Shown here piece after piece: positions 1-8,816 of a stretch of DNA of 64,000 nt. A model generated the notes under the pieces. It was not told the DNA's origin, did no database searches, and worked only from the letters and a program-made list of their open reading frames with translations. The DNA comes from Gnetum montanum (taxonomy: Eukaryota; Streptophyta; Gnetopsida; Gnetales; Gnetaceae), in contig MNCI01006793.1 in assembly GCA_015680685.1 (NCBI GenBank), forward strand, positions 1,489,967 to 1,553,966. Direction: 5' to 3'. The position numbers were made by a program, and so were the translations under genes. The stretch's first letter is position 1, and each line of letters begins with the position of its first letter.

Positions 1-740
1 TAAGTTTGAGGTATATGATTTTTATGCTTTTTATGTTTTATGTCTCCTATGCTATTGAGTTGAAGTGTTGAGAAGACTAATTACTAACTCTAACTAACGA
101 ACTAAGTTAAATTTAACCTAGCATCAGCATCCATTCCCACTTACCATACACACACTGAACCGATGCAACCACGGCTACCAAACACTAATCTTTGCTAGGA
201 TCGCCATGCGTAACGCACGTGCTCGAAGTGGTCATACTGAGGAACTTAACTAGGAGAGAAGGGTTGAGAGAGAAAATAGCAAATAACAGATAATAAATAA
301 CAGTAAATAAAATCCTATTCCATGCATTGCAAGGTTTATCCAAGAAGCTCGTCTTTATTGCCGTACAAAAACTTGTGTTCAGGTACAATGTTTGCTCGAA
401 TAAAGATCCATTCACTTTAGGACTCCTACTGCGGGCACATGGAAAATATTCTATCTCTGGAGTGATCAATCTACCAGAGTTTCCCTACTGTCTAGCCTAG
501 GATGAGGAAATAAGGGAGAGTTGCCTCTTATTTATAGATATGATGGCACATTACGATATCACGTACGTGATATTGTAGGGGAAGACACGATATTGCGAGG
601 GATGCGATATCGCGGCCCATGCGATATCATGTCCCATCATACCCCCATGACTAAATGTAAATTCGTCCTTGAGTTATTTACAATAATATTAGGAAGGTAT
701 GGGATTATTGACTCAAAATGAAACTAATGGGATGACATGT
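1..740 (-). mobile_element. Athila-like LTR, cut by the window edge
   Basis: Read on the minus strand this matches the LTR at 27105-28010: it shares the stretch around ATGGATCTTTATTCGAGCA, the phrase AATAAAGA followed by 'cttgcaatg', and the run 'aaaaatcatat' near position 20. A reversed TATAAATA lies at 529-536, so U3 lies to the right and R-U5 runs off the left edge. U3 is rich in GATATC words and holds a perfect 18-bp palindrome at 556-573. The right boundary is estimated from the length of the 27105-28010 copy. No TSD could be checked because one end is missing. Confidence 0.7.
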
Positions 741-1679
741 GAACGGATCATCATTACAAGACTCAACAAACTGGTGTTCATGACAACAAGAGTGAACACC
801 TTATTACATTGACATCAGACCTAATTTGGTGGCTGAGAAAGAGAGAGAGAAAGAAGTGTTGCTGCTACCAATGCCAAGATTGCGTCTTTCATTGTCCATC
901 CGTAAGCATGCCATCAATCTTGCTCCTTGCATAGCTGCTTCTAGCATTGCTCCATTCCAATTGTTCTTTCTAGATCCCCTCCATTATTATATGATTGCCA
1001 TCTGCACACACAACACAATCTTATATTAGCAAGGGTAAATAAATTCCAATGTAGTTGATACCTTGCTTCGATGAAAGTCCATTGGCTAGGTTGTGGTATG
1101 GCTAATTGTGGATCTGGAGATATATTAATGGTAACTACCAAAGGTGTAGGGGTTAGGAAAAAATCAAAAAAAATTGGGGCTAGGAGAAAATTGAAAAAAT
1201 CGGGTCCCGTACCCCCATGACTAATCGCGAACCTCTAGTAGCATTAGAATGGAGAAAGAAAAGGAATAAGAAAGATAGATAAAAAGAGATAACTAGGACA
1301 TTGATGAAATCGATGTCAAGATGGAAATGAACAAGAGAAAATGGATTGCAAAAATGTTAAGGAAAAGAAGTTAACTGATGCACCAAATAGGAATGTCAGT
1401 GGAACCTCCCCAAAGTAGGCTCATACCCTTAATGCCCTAACAAACCCACATTCAAAGAGTCCGTAGGCTCTGGGAATGTCATTTGGAACAAGAGTTAAAG
1501 TATTAACCACAAGAATTTACCTAAAAGAAAACAATGCATTAACCAAAATATACACTAATGATACAACCAGCAATGAGGTGAAGAATGGAGAGAAGGATGG
1601 AGAGATGAGAATGGAATGGAGTCTCAAGAACAAGGTGGTGTACAACCCCTTGTGTGTTTTATGATTAATGTGACTTGGC

Positions 1680-1985
1680 AAATCTCATTCCAACTTTGGC
1701 CTCAAACCAACCACATCTAGTGACTTCGCATCAATGCATTCAGCTAATCCATCCCCTTGAATAACAAAAATGCTTCCCTCAAGAGCCACCACCATTCTGA
1801 CGAAACAAATGAGGAGAGAATGAGAAGTGAGAAGGGCCGTAGTTAGAGGGAACATTTTTAGTTCCATAACAAGTGCTTGTAGCCCAAACGATTATTTTTT
1901 CTAAGGGGTGTGCTTTGAATTCTCACTTTTTTTTTTCATTTTGTGTTTTTATGCGTGAGAACCACACCATGCAAAGACTTCTTAT
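1680..1985 (-). repeat. Dispersed repeat, copy 1 (partner at 37090-37430)
   Basis: The reverse complement aligns over about 300 bp with 37090-37430. Shared words include TTGCATGGTGTGGTTC, ATTCAAAGCACACCCCTT, GGGCTACAAG, TCCCTCTAACTA and AATGGTGGT, in the same order and at similar spacing. The internal A/CA-rich tract differs in length. No coding capacity or clear terminal repeats are visible, so the class of element is unknown. Confidence 0.7.
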
Positions 1986-2163
1986 TTTTATTGTCTCAGC
2001 TTCTGATAATTGAGTAACATCGAAACGGTAAGAAAACTCAAGAAGAAAACATCCAAGCATCCAAGAGAGTGGACAACACAAATGCATCAATTTTTCTTGA
2101 AGTCACACCCTTTTCAAACCTTGAGTCCTTCCTTGGTTTGAGAAGTGCCCAGTTACCGATTCA

Positions 2164-2255
2164 TTAAGGTTCTTATTAGAAAGGGATTGTACATTTCCAA
2201 GCCAAGAGNGTTAAGGTTCTTATTAGAAAGGGATTGTACATTTCCAAGCCAAGAG
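2164..2255. other. 45-bp direct duplication across a single N (assembly scar)
   Basis: The 45 bases at 2164-2208 are repeated exactly at 2211-2255, with N at 2209. An identical copy on both sides of one N is what an unmerged contig overlap gives. The same pattern recurs at 7614, 28255 and 40687. Confidence 0.85.
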
Positions 2256-2435
2256 AGACCATAGAAATTGTGGATGGATGGATGAAGTGAACTCATTACT
2301 TGCCATATCAAAAGAACATACCTTAGTATCAACATCATGAATTAAAGGTAAAAACCAAACATTAGCAATCAATATGAAAACAATTCATACCATCATGAAG
2401 AACACTTATTGGGTGACGAACTTACACAGTGGATC

Positions 2436-2462
2436 ACACACACACACATACACACACACACA
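2436..2462. repeat. (CA)n microsatellite
   Basis: A CA-dinucleotide run interrupted by a single ATA step, just downstream (minus strand) of the A1 integrase. No function is suggested. Confidence 0.9.
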
Positions 2463-2639
2463 AAATGGAAAAGTATAACAATGTTGTAAAACAAAAACAA
2501 GAAAAGTTAAAGAAATTTTTAAAACAAAAACATGTAAAACAAAAATCAAAAAGACTGAGGGCCTCCAATGATCCGCATAGGTGGCTATCTCCCCCATGAA
2601 AAAATTGCAAGGGAGAGATCTAAAATAGAGAGCAAGGTT

Positions 2640-3846
2640 GCCTGCTAGCGGAGGTGTAACTTGTACTAGATATTTTTGGTTTACAGAAATATTTTGTTTG
2701 TTGTACATTAACCAATAACCTTTTATCTGGGCTGTCAGGCTTGTATATCATCATGGCTCCAGAGGAGAAGGTTGTATGAATAATATAGGGTCCTTCCCAC
2801 AATGTTTGAAATTTTGTACGCTGTTGTACATGCGTGGGATTCTAGTAAAAGACCTTGTCTCCTAGTTGGTGCCTAAACCTTTGAATTCTTAAGTCATGAC
2901 GTTGTTTACTATGTGCCTTGTGTAACTCATTTAATGATAGTGCAACCAATCTATTCTCTTCTAGCACGTTCAGAGATGCCAACCATTGTTTTTGTGCTAG
3001 GTCAAGGTCCAGGTGAAGGTCGCAAGCCATGGATAGTGTATGGAGCTCATTTTTTATGGAGAGCTTTGGTAGTTTCCCATACACTAACTCATAGGGAGAA
3101 TAGCCTGTAGGGAGCTTCCAAGTGGAGCAGTATGCCTAGAGAGCATCATTCAATTTTGTGCTCCAGTGTCGCCTAAATTTGCTAATTATTCTTGTTAATA
3201 TTCTTGTGATCTCCCGATTAGTAACTTTGGCTTGGCCATTAGCTTGGGGGTGGTAAGGTGTGGTCAATTTATGCTCAACCCCTAAGCATTGCATCAATTT
3301 ACGAAAGGTTGCACCCGTAAAATGTGTTCCATTATCAGAGATGAGTGCACGTGGCACACTGAACCTATATACGATTTGTTGTTGTACAAATCGTGCAACC
3401 ATAGATTATGTGCAATCTGTTACTATGGCCACTTTAGCCCATTTGGTTAAGTAATCAACAACAACGGTGATATATGCTTTTCCGTTGGACATCGGTGTAA
3501 TAGGCCCCATAAAATCTATTCCCCAGATATCAAAGGGCTCCAAAGGTTGAATCCATTGTTGCGGACCCTCCATTCTAGCAGTCATTCCACCATCACATTG
3601 GCAGCATTCACAAGATTGTGCGAAATGATGGGCATCCTAAAATAGTGTTGGCCAATAATATCCTATGAGTAGGACCTTGGTATTCATTTGTCTCCTAGCA
3701 TAGTGACCCCCACAGGGGCCCTCATGAGCATCTTGGAGAACTTTTAATTGATCCTTATCAAGCACACACCATCGAACCAAGCCATCAGGATACACTTTAT
3801 AGAGTTGTCCCCTGATTTCCATGAAGTACTTGTCTTTGTGAAGAAA
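2640..3846 (-). pseudogene. Integrase of Athila-like element A1 (decayed)
   Basis: This is the C-terminal part of a Ty3/gypsy polyprotein, which would insert the cDNA into the genome. Visible in order on the minus strand: the HHCC zinc-binding region (AHEGPCGGHY, then CECCQC, about 3740-3600); the first catalytic Asp in DIWGIDFMGP; the second in SDNGTHFTG (about 3330); the catalytic-Glu segment PQANGQAKVTNRE (about 3245), in which the usual Glu of GQAE is Lys; and a C-terminal domain with LWEGPYIIH. Several stops interrupt it, including TAG after the zinc region and before AYCSTWKLPTGYSPYELVYG. It follows A1 RNase H in the normal order. It is disabled both by stops and by the missing catalytic Glu. 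Confidence 0.85.
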
Positions 3847-4500
3847 CTATTGTTTCTTCCTAAAGTCCAACCCCTGTGGTGTTTGTTTGGAAATGAGATA
3901 AGTAAGAATGCTACTATACCAATTTATTTCCATGGGTTGATTATTTATCACACTGGCAAAGAGGGTTTCATCAGGAAAATGTTCAGATACAACATATTCA
4001 TCCTCTTTGCTATCCCAACACAACCAAGATAAGTGATTTGCGACTACATTCTCGATGCCTTTGCGATCTGCTATTGTTAAATCGAACTCTTGAAGAATTA
4101 CCAACCAACGTATGATATGTGGGCTAACCGTTGGCTTGTTCATAAGGAACCTAATTGCACTGTGATCCGTATGGATGTATACTTTGTAGCCCAATACATA
4201 GTGCCTAAATTTGTCCAGTGCAAACACTACAACCATTAATTCCTTTTCCATAGTCATGTAGTTGAGTTGTGCACTGATGATGCTCTTATTGGTATAGTGG
4301 ATGTAATAAGATCATTTTTTTTCATCTAATTGTGTCACTACAGCTCCTAAGGCGTAATTAGATGCATCGGTCATGATATGGAATAGCCTAGACTAGTCAG
4401 GGGCTTGTAGAATGGGAGTTTCCATAAGCCTCTATTTAAGAGTTTGGAATGCTCGTTCACATTCCCTGGTCCATTCGAATGGTGCATATTTTTTCATTAA
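3847..4500 (-). pseudogene. RNase H domain of element A1
   Basis: This is the RNase H that follows RT in Ty3/gypsy pol and degrades RNA in the RNA-DNA hybrid. The minus strand shows TDASNYALGAVVTQLD (first catalytic region, about 4370), LNYMTMEKELMVVVFALDKFRHYVLG, HTDHSAIRFLMNKP (about 4160) and DRKGIENVVANHLSWL (about 4040). That last segment matches the DxKGxENVVADHLSRL signature familiar from Athila elements and is the main reason for the Athila-like label. Stops occur before TDASN and after LDEKK. The downstream half is a clean 136-codon frame (3847-4257). Confidence 0.85.
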
Positions 4501-5248
4501 TTCCACCAACGGCTTGGCAATTTTGGTGAAGTTCTTGATAAATCTCCTGTAGTAGCCAGTGTGTCCAAGGAATGATCAAATTTCTTTGACAGTCTCTAGT
4601 TGTTGGGTAATTCCTTGGATAACTTTAATTTTTTTCGGGTCCACCTCTATTTCTAATTGTGAAATTTTATGACCCAGTATTACGCCCTCTTGAATCATCA
4701 AATGGCTTTTCTGCCAGTTGAGCTTTAGGTTGGTTTCAACACATCATTTTAATAGTTGCTCTAACCAGTCGAGGAATTGATCAAAGCTCATCCCATAAGT
4801 GGAGAAGTTGTCCATAAAGACTTCTACTCTGTTACCTATTTGCTGTTGAAATATGCTTAGAACTAATCATTGGAATGTGGTAGGGGCATTGCACAAGACA
4901 AAAGGCATTTGTTTGTATGTAAACGTTCCCCAAGGGCTGGTGAACATTGTTTTGGCTTGGTCTTCTAGTGTGATTCGTATTTGGTTGTACCCACTATACC
5001 CATCTAGAAAACTATAGTAGCGATGCCCTGCTATAGTGTCTAAGACTTGGTCAACAAATGGAAATGGGAAGTGATCTTTGAATGTTGCCATATTCAATAG
5101 CCTAAAGTCTATACATTCCCTCCATTTTCCTCCTTTCTTAATGAGTGTCTTGGGAAACAACTTAAGTTTCTGCCACTCATTCTCTATGTTCTGCAAGGCG
5201 TAGGCATCATGGAATGCCTGAAAAACCTTAACCTAAAGGGCCCTGGAT
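4501..5248 (-). pseudogene. Fused gag-RT remnant of element A1
   Basis: Reading on the minus strand, the first ~30 residues (QAFHDAYALQNIENEWQKLK) belong to gag: the same string occurs in the gags at about 29.1 kb and 52.7 kb. It then runs without a stop into RT at GGKWRECIDFRLLN, followed by DHFPFPFVDQVLD, FLDGYSGYNQIRI and SPWGTFTYKQMPF. The rest of gag, all of PR and the RT N-terminus are missing, so an internal deletion joined gag to RT in frame. The RT catalytic box, normally YxDD or FxDD, reads FMDN near 4815, which removes one metal-binding Asp. A TGA follows NAPTTFQ, where Arg (CGA) is usual. Downstream VLGHKIS-like and [16 protein letters not shown] segments complete the palm and thumb. 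Confidence 0.8.
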
Positions 5249-5572
5249 CTTCTACCTATGCTGAGCAGTAAGTAAAGAACAAAAATAAAGAACAACAATA
5301 AACTCTCTTAATCTGCTAATCTTCAATCTGATATTATGAGTATGTGCTGCTACAAATATATAAGGTTGGATTCTTCCATACACATAAAAAGAGGAGATAA
5401 TCATGGATCTAGATAAGCACGAATATGGATAAGCTTGGATATGGATGGATATGGATAAGCATGGATGGATGTGGATAAGCATGAACAACTCTGATCTCAT
5501 CTTATTAGGAAGGGATAAATGGATGAGATCAATCTCCTAGATTTGTGGAATGTCTACTCATCATTTTCCACA
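5249..5572 (-). mobile_element. Ty1/copia LTR (3' LTR of a minus-strand copy)
   Basis: It follows the copia C-terminus on the minus strand. A G-run (5576-5582) acts as the polypurine tract, and the LTR would begin TGTGGAAAATG at 5572. A TATATA word lies near 5350. U3 holds short tandem words of the form ATGGATAAGC (5400-5485). The left end, near 5249, is inferred from the point where Athila-like gag sequence resumes. Confidence 0.55.
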
Positions 5573-5759
5573 AACCCCCCCATGATGGTAAGGGGTTCCA
5601 CACCAAGGAGGGATCTGAAAGATGCAAACTTTTCACGGCTCATAGTCTTGGTAAAAATGTCCGCTAGTTGCTCTTCAGTTGTACAATGTACCAGGCTGAG
5701 GGTATTCTCTTGGATCAGACTGCGTAGATGGGGATGCTTGATGTCTATGTGTTTGGTCC
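5554..5759 (-). pseudogene. Ty1/copia pol C-terminus (RNase H end), fragment
   Basis: About 68 codons are open on the minus strand and contain TKHIDIKHPHLRSLI and CTTEEQLADIFTK, the standard end of Ty1/copia RNase H. The stop is at 5554, overlapping the start of the LTR by a few codons, as is common in copia elements. Upstream sequence stops abruptly at about 5759, where a plus-strand copia segment begins. The adjacency suggests either two copies joined by insertion and deletion, or one copia with an internal inversion. Confidence 0.8.
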
Positions 5760-7244
5760 ATCCTTCTGCGCGGCCCTCTTCCTGCCATTTCCCGCTCTGT
5801 CCGGCGTTGCCACCACAACCGCTGTCTTCTGTCACCCTTCCGTCCGCCTCCTCCGCCGTTGTTGCGTCGTTCCCTCTTGGCTCTGCCGTCATGCCCTCCT
5901 CATGCGCCGGCCCTCTGCCTTCCCCACGCCCCACACGCGGCCTGCCTGCACCGATCCACTCTCCTCCACGGCCCTCTTCCTCCCGGGTGGCTCTCAATCA
6001 CCCCGCCACCCAAATGCTGGATTTGAATTTTCAGCGCCGTTTTCTCCGCAGTCATTCCCACCAGCAGCCTGACCAACTGCCCCCTGATGCTTCCACCGCT
6101 GCTCTCTTCTCCAACGCGGGCGATCAAATTTACGCGCTGCTTACGCCGCTGGGGGGGAGTTTGGATGGTTTGGTAGAACCCTCCACCGTCGCCGAAGCTG
6201 CGCTGGATGCTCGTTGGACAGCAGCAATGGAACATGAACTTCAGCAGATCCATAAAAATAACACCTGGAGTCTTGTTCCTCGCCCGTTTGCTAAGCTTGT
6301 CATCGGCTTAAAATGGATTTTCAAACTCAAGAGGACTCAACACGGTGAGCTAGACAAATTCAAAGCTCGCCTTGTTGCCAAAGGTTATCTCCAACAACAA
6401 GGCAGAGACTTTGACGACAGCTTTGCTCCTGTTTCACGCATGGAATCCGTGAAAATCTTCCTAGCGATTGCTGCTCACGCTGGCCATGTGGTATATCAAC
6501 TGGATGTCGCATCTGCATTCCTCCATGGCGTTCTGAATGAAGAAGTTTATGTGGAGCAACCTTCAGGTTTTGTTGATGAAAGTAAACCAGATCATGTGTA
6601 CAGACTTCACAAAGCCTTGTACGGACTCAAGCAAGCACCTCGTGCATGGTACGCACGAATTCATGCCTTTTTCATCCAAGAAGGGTTCATTTCTCTCCAG
6701 TCCCAAAATACAATTTACAAAAAGGTACTCGGCGATGATTTTATTTTTGTTTGCCTCTATGTAGATGACTTAATCTATTTTTCATCTACGATTGCATTAG
6801 GAAATATTTTCCTAAATGCTATGCAAAACGAGTTTGAAATGACTGATTTAGGGAAAATGTCATATTTTCTGGGTTTTCAAGTCATCCAGAGATCCAAATC
6901 CATCTCCATATGCCAAATGAAATTTGCCCGATCCTTGCTTGAGAAATTTGGCATGCTCAACTGTAATCCCACTGACACACCACTTCCCCTTGGCATCAAA
7001 CTCATCAAGAATGACAAATCTCCATCAGTCAGTCCATCTCAATACAGGTTCCTCGTTGGTGGCTTATTGTATCTTTCCAATACCCGACCAGATATTCAAT
7101 TTGCTGTGAATTACCTCTCTCAATTCATGCAAGATCCACATGAACCACATTGGAAGGCTGCCAAAAGAGTTCTACGTTATCTGAGAACAACCACAGATTT
7201 TGGGATCACATTTCATCGGCATACAAATTTCAAAGTATGGGGAT
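5760..7244 (+). pseudogene. Ty1/copia reverse transcriptase, truncated at both ends
   Basis: One frame is open for over 480 codons from the GC-rich IN-RT linker through RT. Landmarks: WTAAMEHELQQIHKNNTW, FKARLVAKGY, QLDVASAFLHG, LYGLKQAPRAWY, the intact catalytic LYVDDLIYF, the template-grip region YFLGFQV, and RPDIQFAVNYLSQF. The domain would copy RNA into cDNA. It ends at about 7244 with RVLRYLRTTTDFGI, before the RNase H domain, exactly where the element A 5' LTR begins. The lack of internal stops makes it the least decayed pol piece here. The left junction at about 5760 is against a copia end on the other strand. Confidence 0.9.
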
Positions 7245-8571
7245 ACACAACACAGCGTATGTCAACGTAAGTCATCATCAAGTTAATCATTGCTTATGCT
7301 TCACTATGCTCCACAGCGTAAAATAGCGTAAAACAGCTTGAATCCATTGTTTTCATGCTTTGTTATGCTCTTGCACACGACGCAATGCGTATGAGCGTAA
7401 TGTAGCCTAAAATCAGCTGAGACATGCCCGACGCACATTTGTTATTCATATGCACAATACGCCCATATGCATATTGTGCGTAATCATGAATTTCAACACA
7501 AAGATGGTCAGGTCAACGATGTTTTGAAAGGTTTGAAACACGTGTCATCACAGCCACGCCTTCTCTACATGTTGTCAAACTTATAAATACTTCAGTTGAC
7601 AGAGAAAAAAAAANATAATGTAGCCTAAAATCAGCTGAGACATGCCCGACGCACATTTGTTATTCATATGCACAATACGCCCATATGCATATTGTGCGTA
7701 ATCATGAATTTCAACACAAAGATGGTCAGGTCAACGATGTTTTGAAAGGTTTGAAACACGTGTCATCACAGCCACGCCTTCTCTACATGTTGTCAAACTT
7801 ATAAATACTTCAGTTGACAGAGAAAAAAAAAGGGAGGACAACAGAGAAACAGAGAGAGCAACATTTTGGCAATTCCTTGGCAGCACTATCTTTTAACAGA
7901 GACAGGAGATATTTTGCTTAAAGATTGGCAGCAGGAGTGATTGGTCCTTTAGTGAAGTCACAACTCTCTCCATCGACGATCATTGGCAGTTTCGAGCAGA
8001 GACTACTCAAGGTGAAAGGAGCAAATCAAAGATCGAAAGATCATCTGGCGTGGCTTGCGAGTTCTATTGATCAGAAGTAGTTGATCAATAGAAGTCAAAA
8101 CTTGACCTTCCTTGCATCCCATCTCTGGCCTACGAGGTAGATCGGACTCCATTCTGTACTTCTACTTGGATAGTTTTTCTTGTTATTTGTGTCTATTTCA
8201 CACCAGATAATCAGGGTCTCCCCAGTGTAACTTGATATACAAAATACTCGTTTTGTCGGGTCAAAGCATAGATCTTAACATCACGCATTTCTCTCGTTTC
8301 TGATTCCTTTTGCCGTGTTAACGTCATCATTATTACCATTTATCTACATTTGTTTTCTCTCATTTAGCAGCTCGTCGAATCAAGTCTTTCCGCGAAGTAT
8401 TCATAATCTCCATCGATTTACTGATTTAGTAAGTCCCTGTCTGATCGACAAGACCGTTTAGGGTACTACGGATTCGTTTTCTCCAGCATAGCCCTCGCAC
8501 GGATCCTTGGTTAAGACTGTGTATATGGATTTTGTTTGGTATTCCAGCTATCGACATTTTCCATCGTTACA
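7245..8571 (+). mobile_element. Element A 5' LTR (5'-truncated)
   Basis: It aligns with 23406-24508 base for base apart from scattered substitutions. The start is marked only by the point where homology begins, against copia sequence, and it corresponds to an internal position of the 3' LTR. A TATAAATA box is at 7800-7807 (duplicate copy at 7582-7589). The end, TTACA at 8571, is set by the end of homology with the 3' LTR. It contains a 216-bp duplication joined by an N that is absent from the 3' LTR. Confidence 0.85.
7398..7831. other. 216-bp direct duplication across a single N (assembly scar)
   Basis: 7398-7613 and 7616-7831 are identical, with N at 7614. The partner 3' LTR has this segment once, and removing one copy gives both LTRs the same length over the shared part. 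The element therefore supplies an internal control that the duplication is not biological. Confidence 0.93.
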
Positions 8572-8816
8572 GTTTTCTACCACTAGAAGGAGGGCAAGGC
8601 TCTGATCCGTATTGTTTCGGGTAGCCCTGTTAGCGATTTATACCCAAAATCGTAAACGTAATACCTCTAGGGAAGTTTACGGCAAACCGTGTGGTGTAGA
8701 TCGGTCACAGGAATGATTCCTTTGGAATCCTACAGGGTAGAAAGCCTATTCGCGATCTTTTTTACCAGCCATCTTTTAGATCTCGTCGTTTATTGTCGAT
8801 TAATCTACTTGACTAA
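8572..8816 (+). other. Element A leader (5' UTR, PBS region)
   Basis: This is the noncoding interval between the LTR end and the presumed gag start. The first ~25 bases (GTTTTCTACCACTAGAAGG) resemble the same place in element B (GTTTATGGCACTATAAGAAG), so the primer-binding site should be here. I cannot match it confidently to a particular tRNA. Confidence 0.5.

Larger units (their letters stand above)
741..2400. other. Noncoding interval, no gene recognised
   Basis: Only short ORFs of 60-67 codons occur and none resembles a known family. The interval holds purine-rich stretches near 1250-1350, the dispersed repeat at 1680-1985 and an assembly duplication around the N at 2209. It lies between the LTR at 1-740 and the A1 pol. 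In the related A2 copy that gap is only about 165 bp, so this DNA may be a later insertion or a rearranged junction. Confidence 0.5.

Noticed and set aside
5554-5997. 147-codon minus ORF as one gene
   Set aside because: Only the last ~68 codons (below 5760) are copia pol. The rest is the reverse of the GC-rich plus-strand copia linker.
7240-7250. Target-site duplication of element A
   Set aside because: The 5' LTR is truncated, and the flanks at 7245 and 24509 share no 5-bp match, so none should be claimed.
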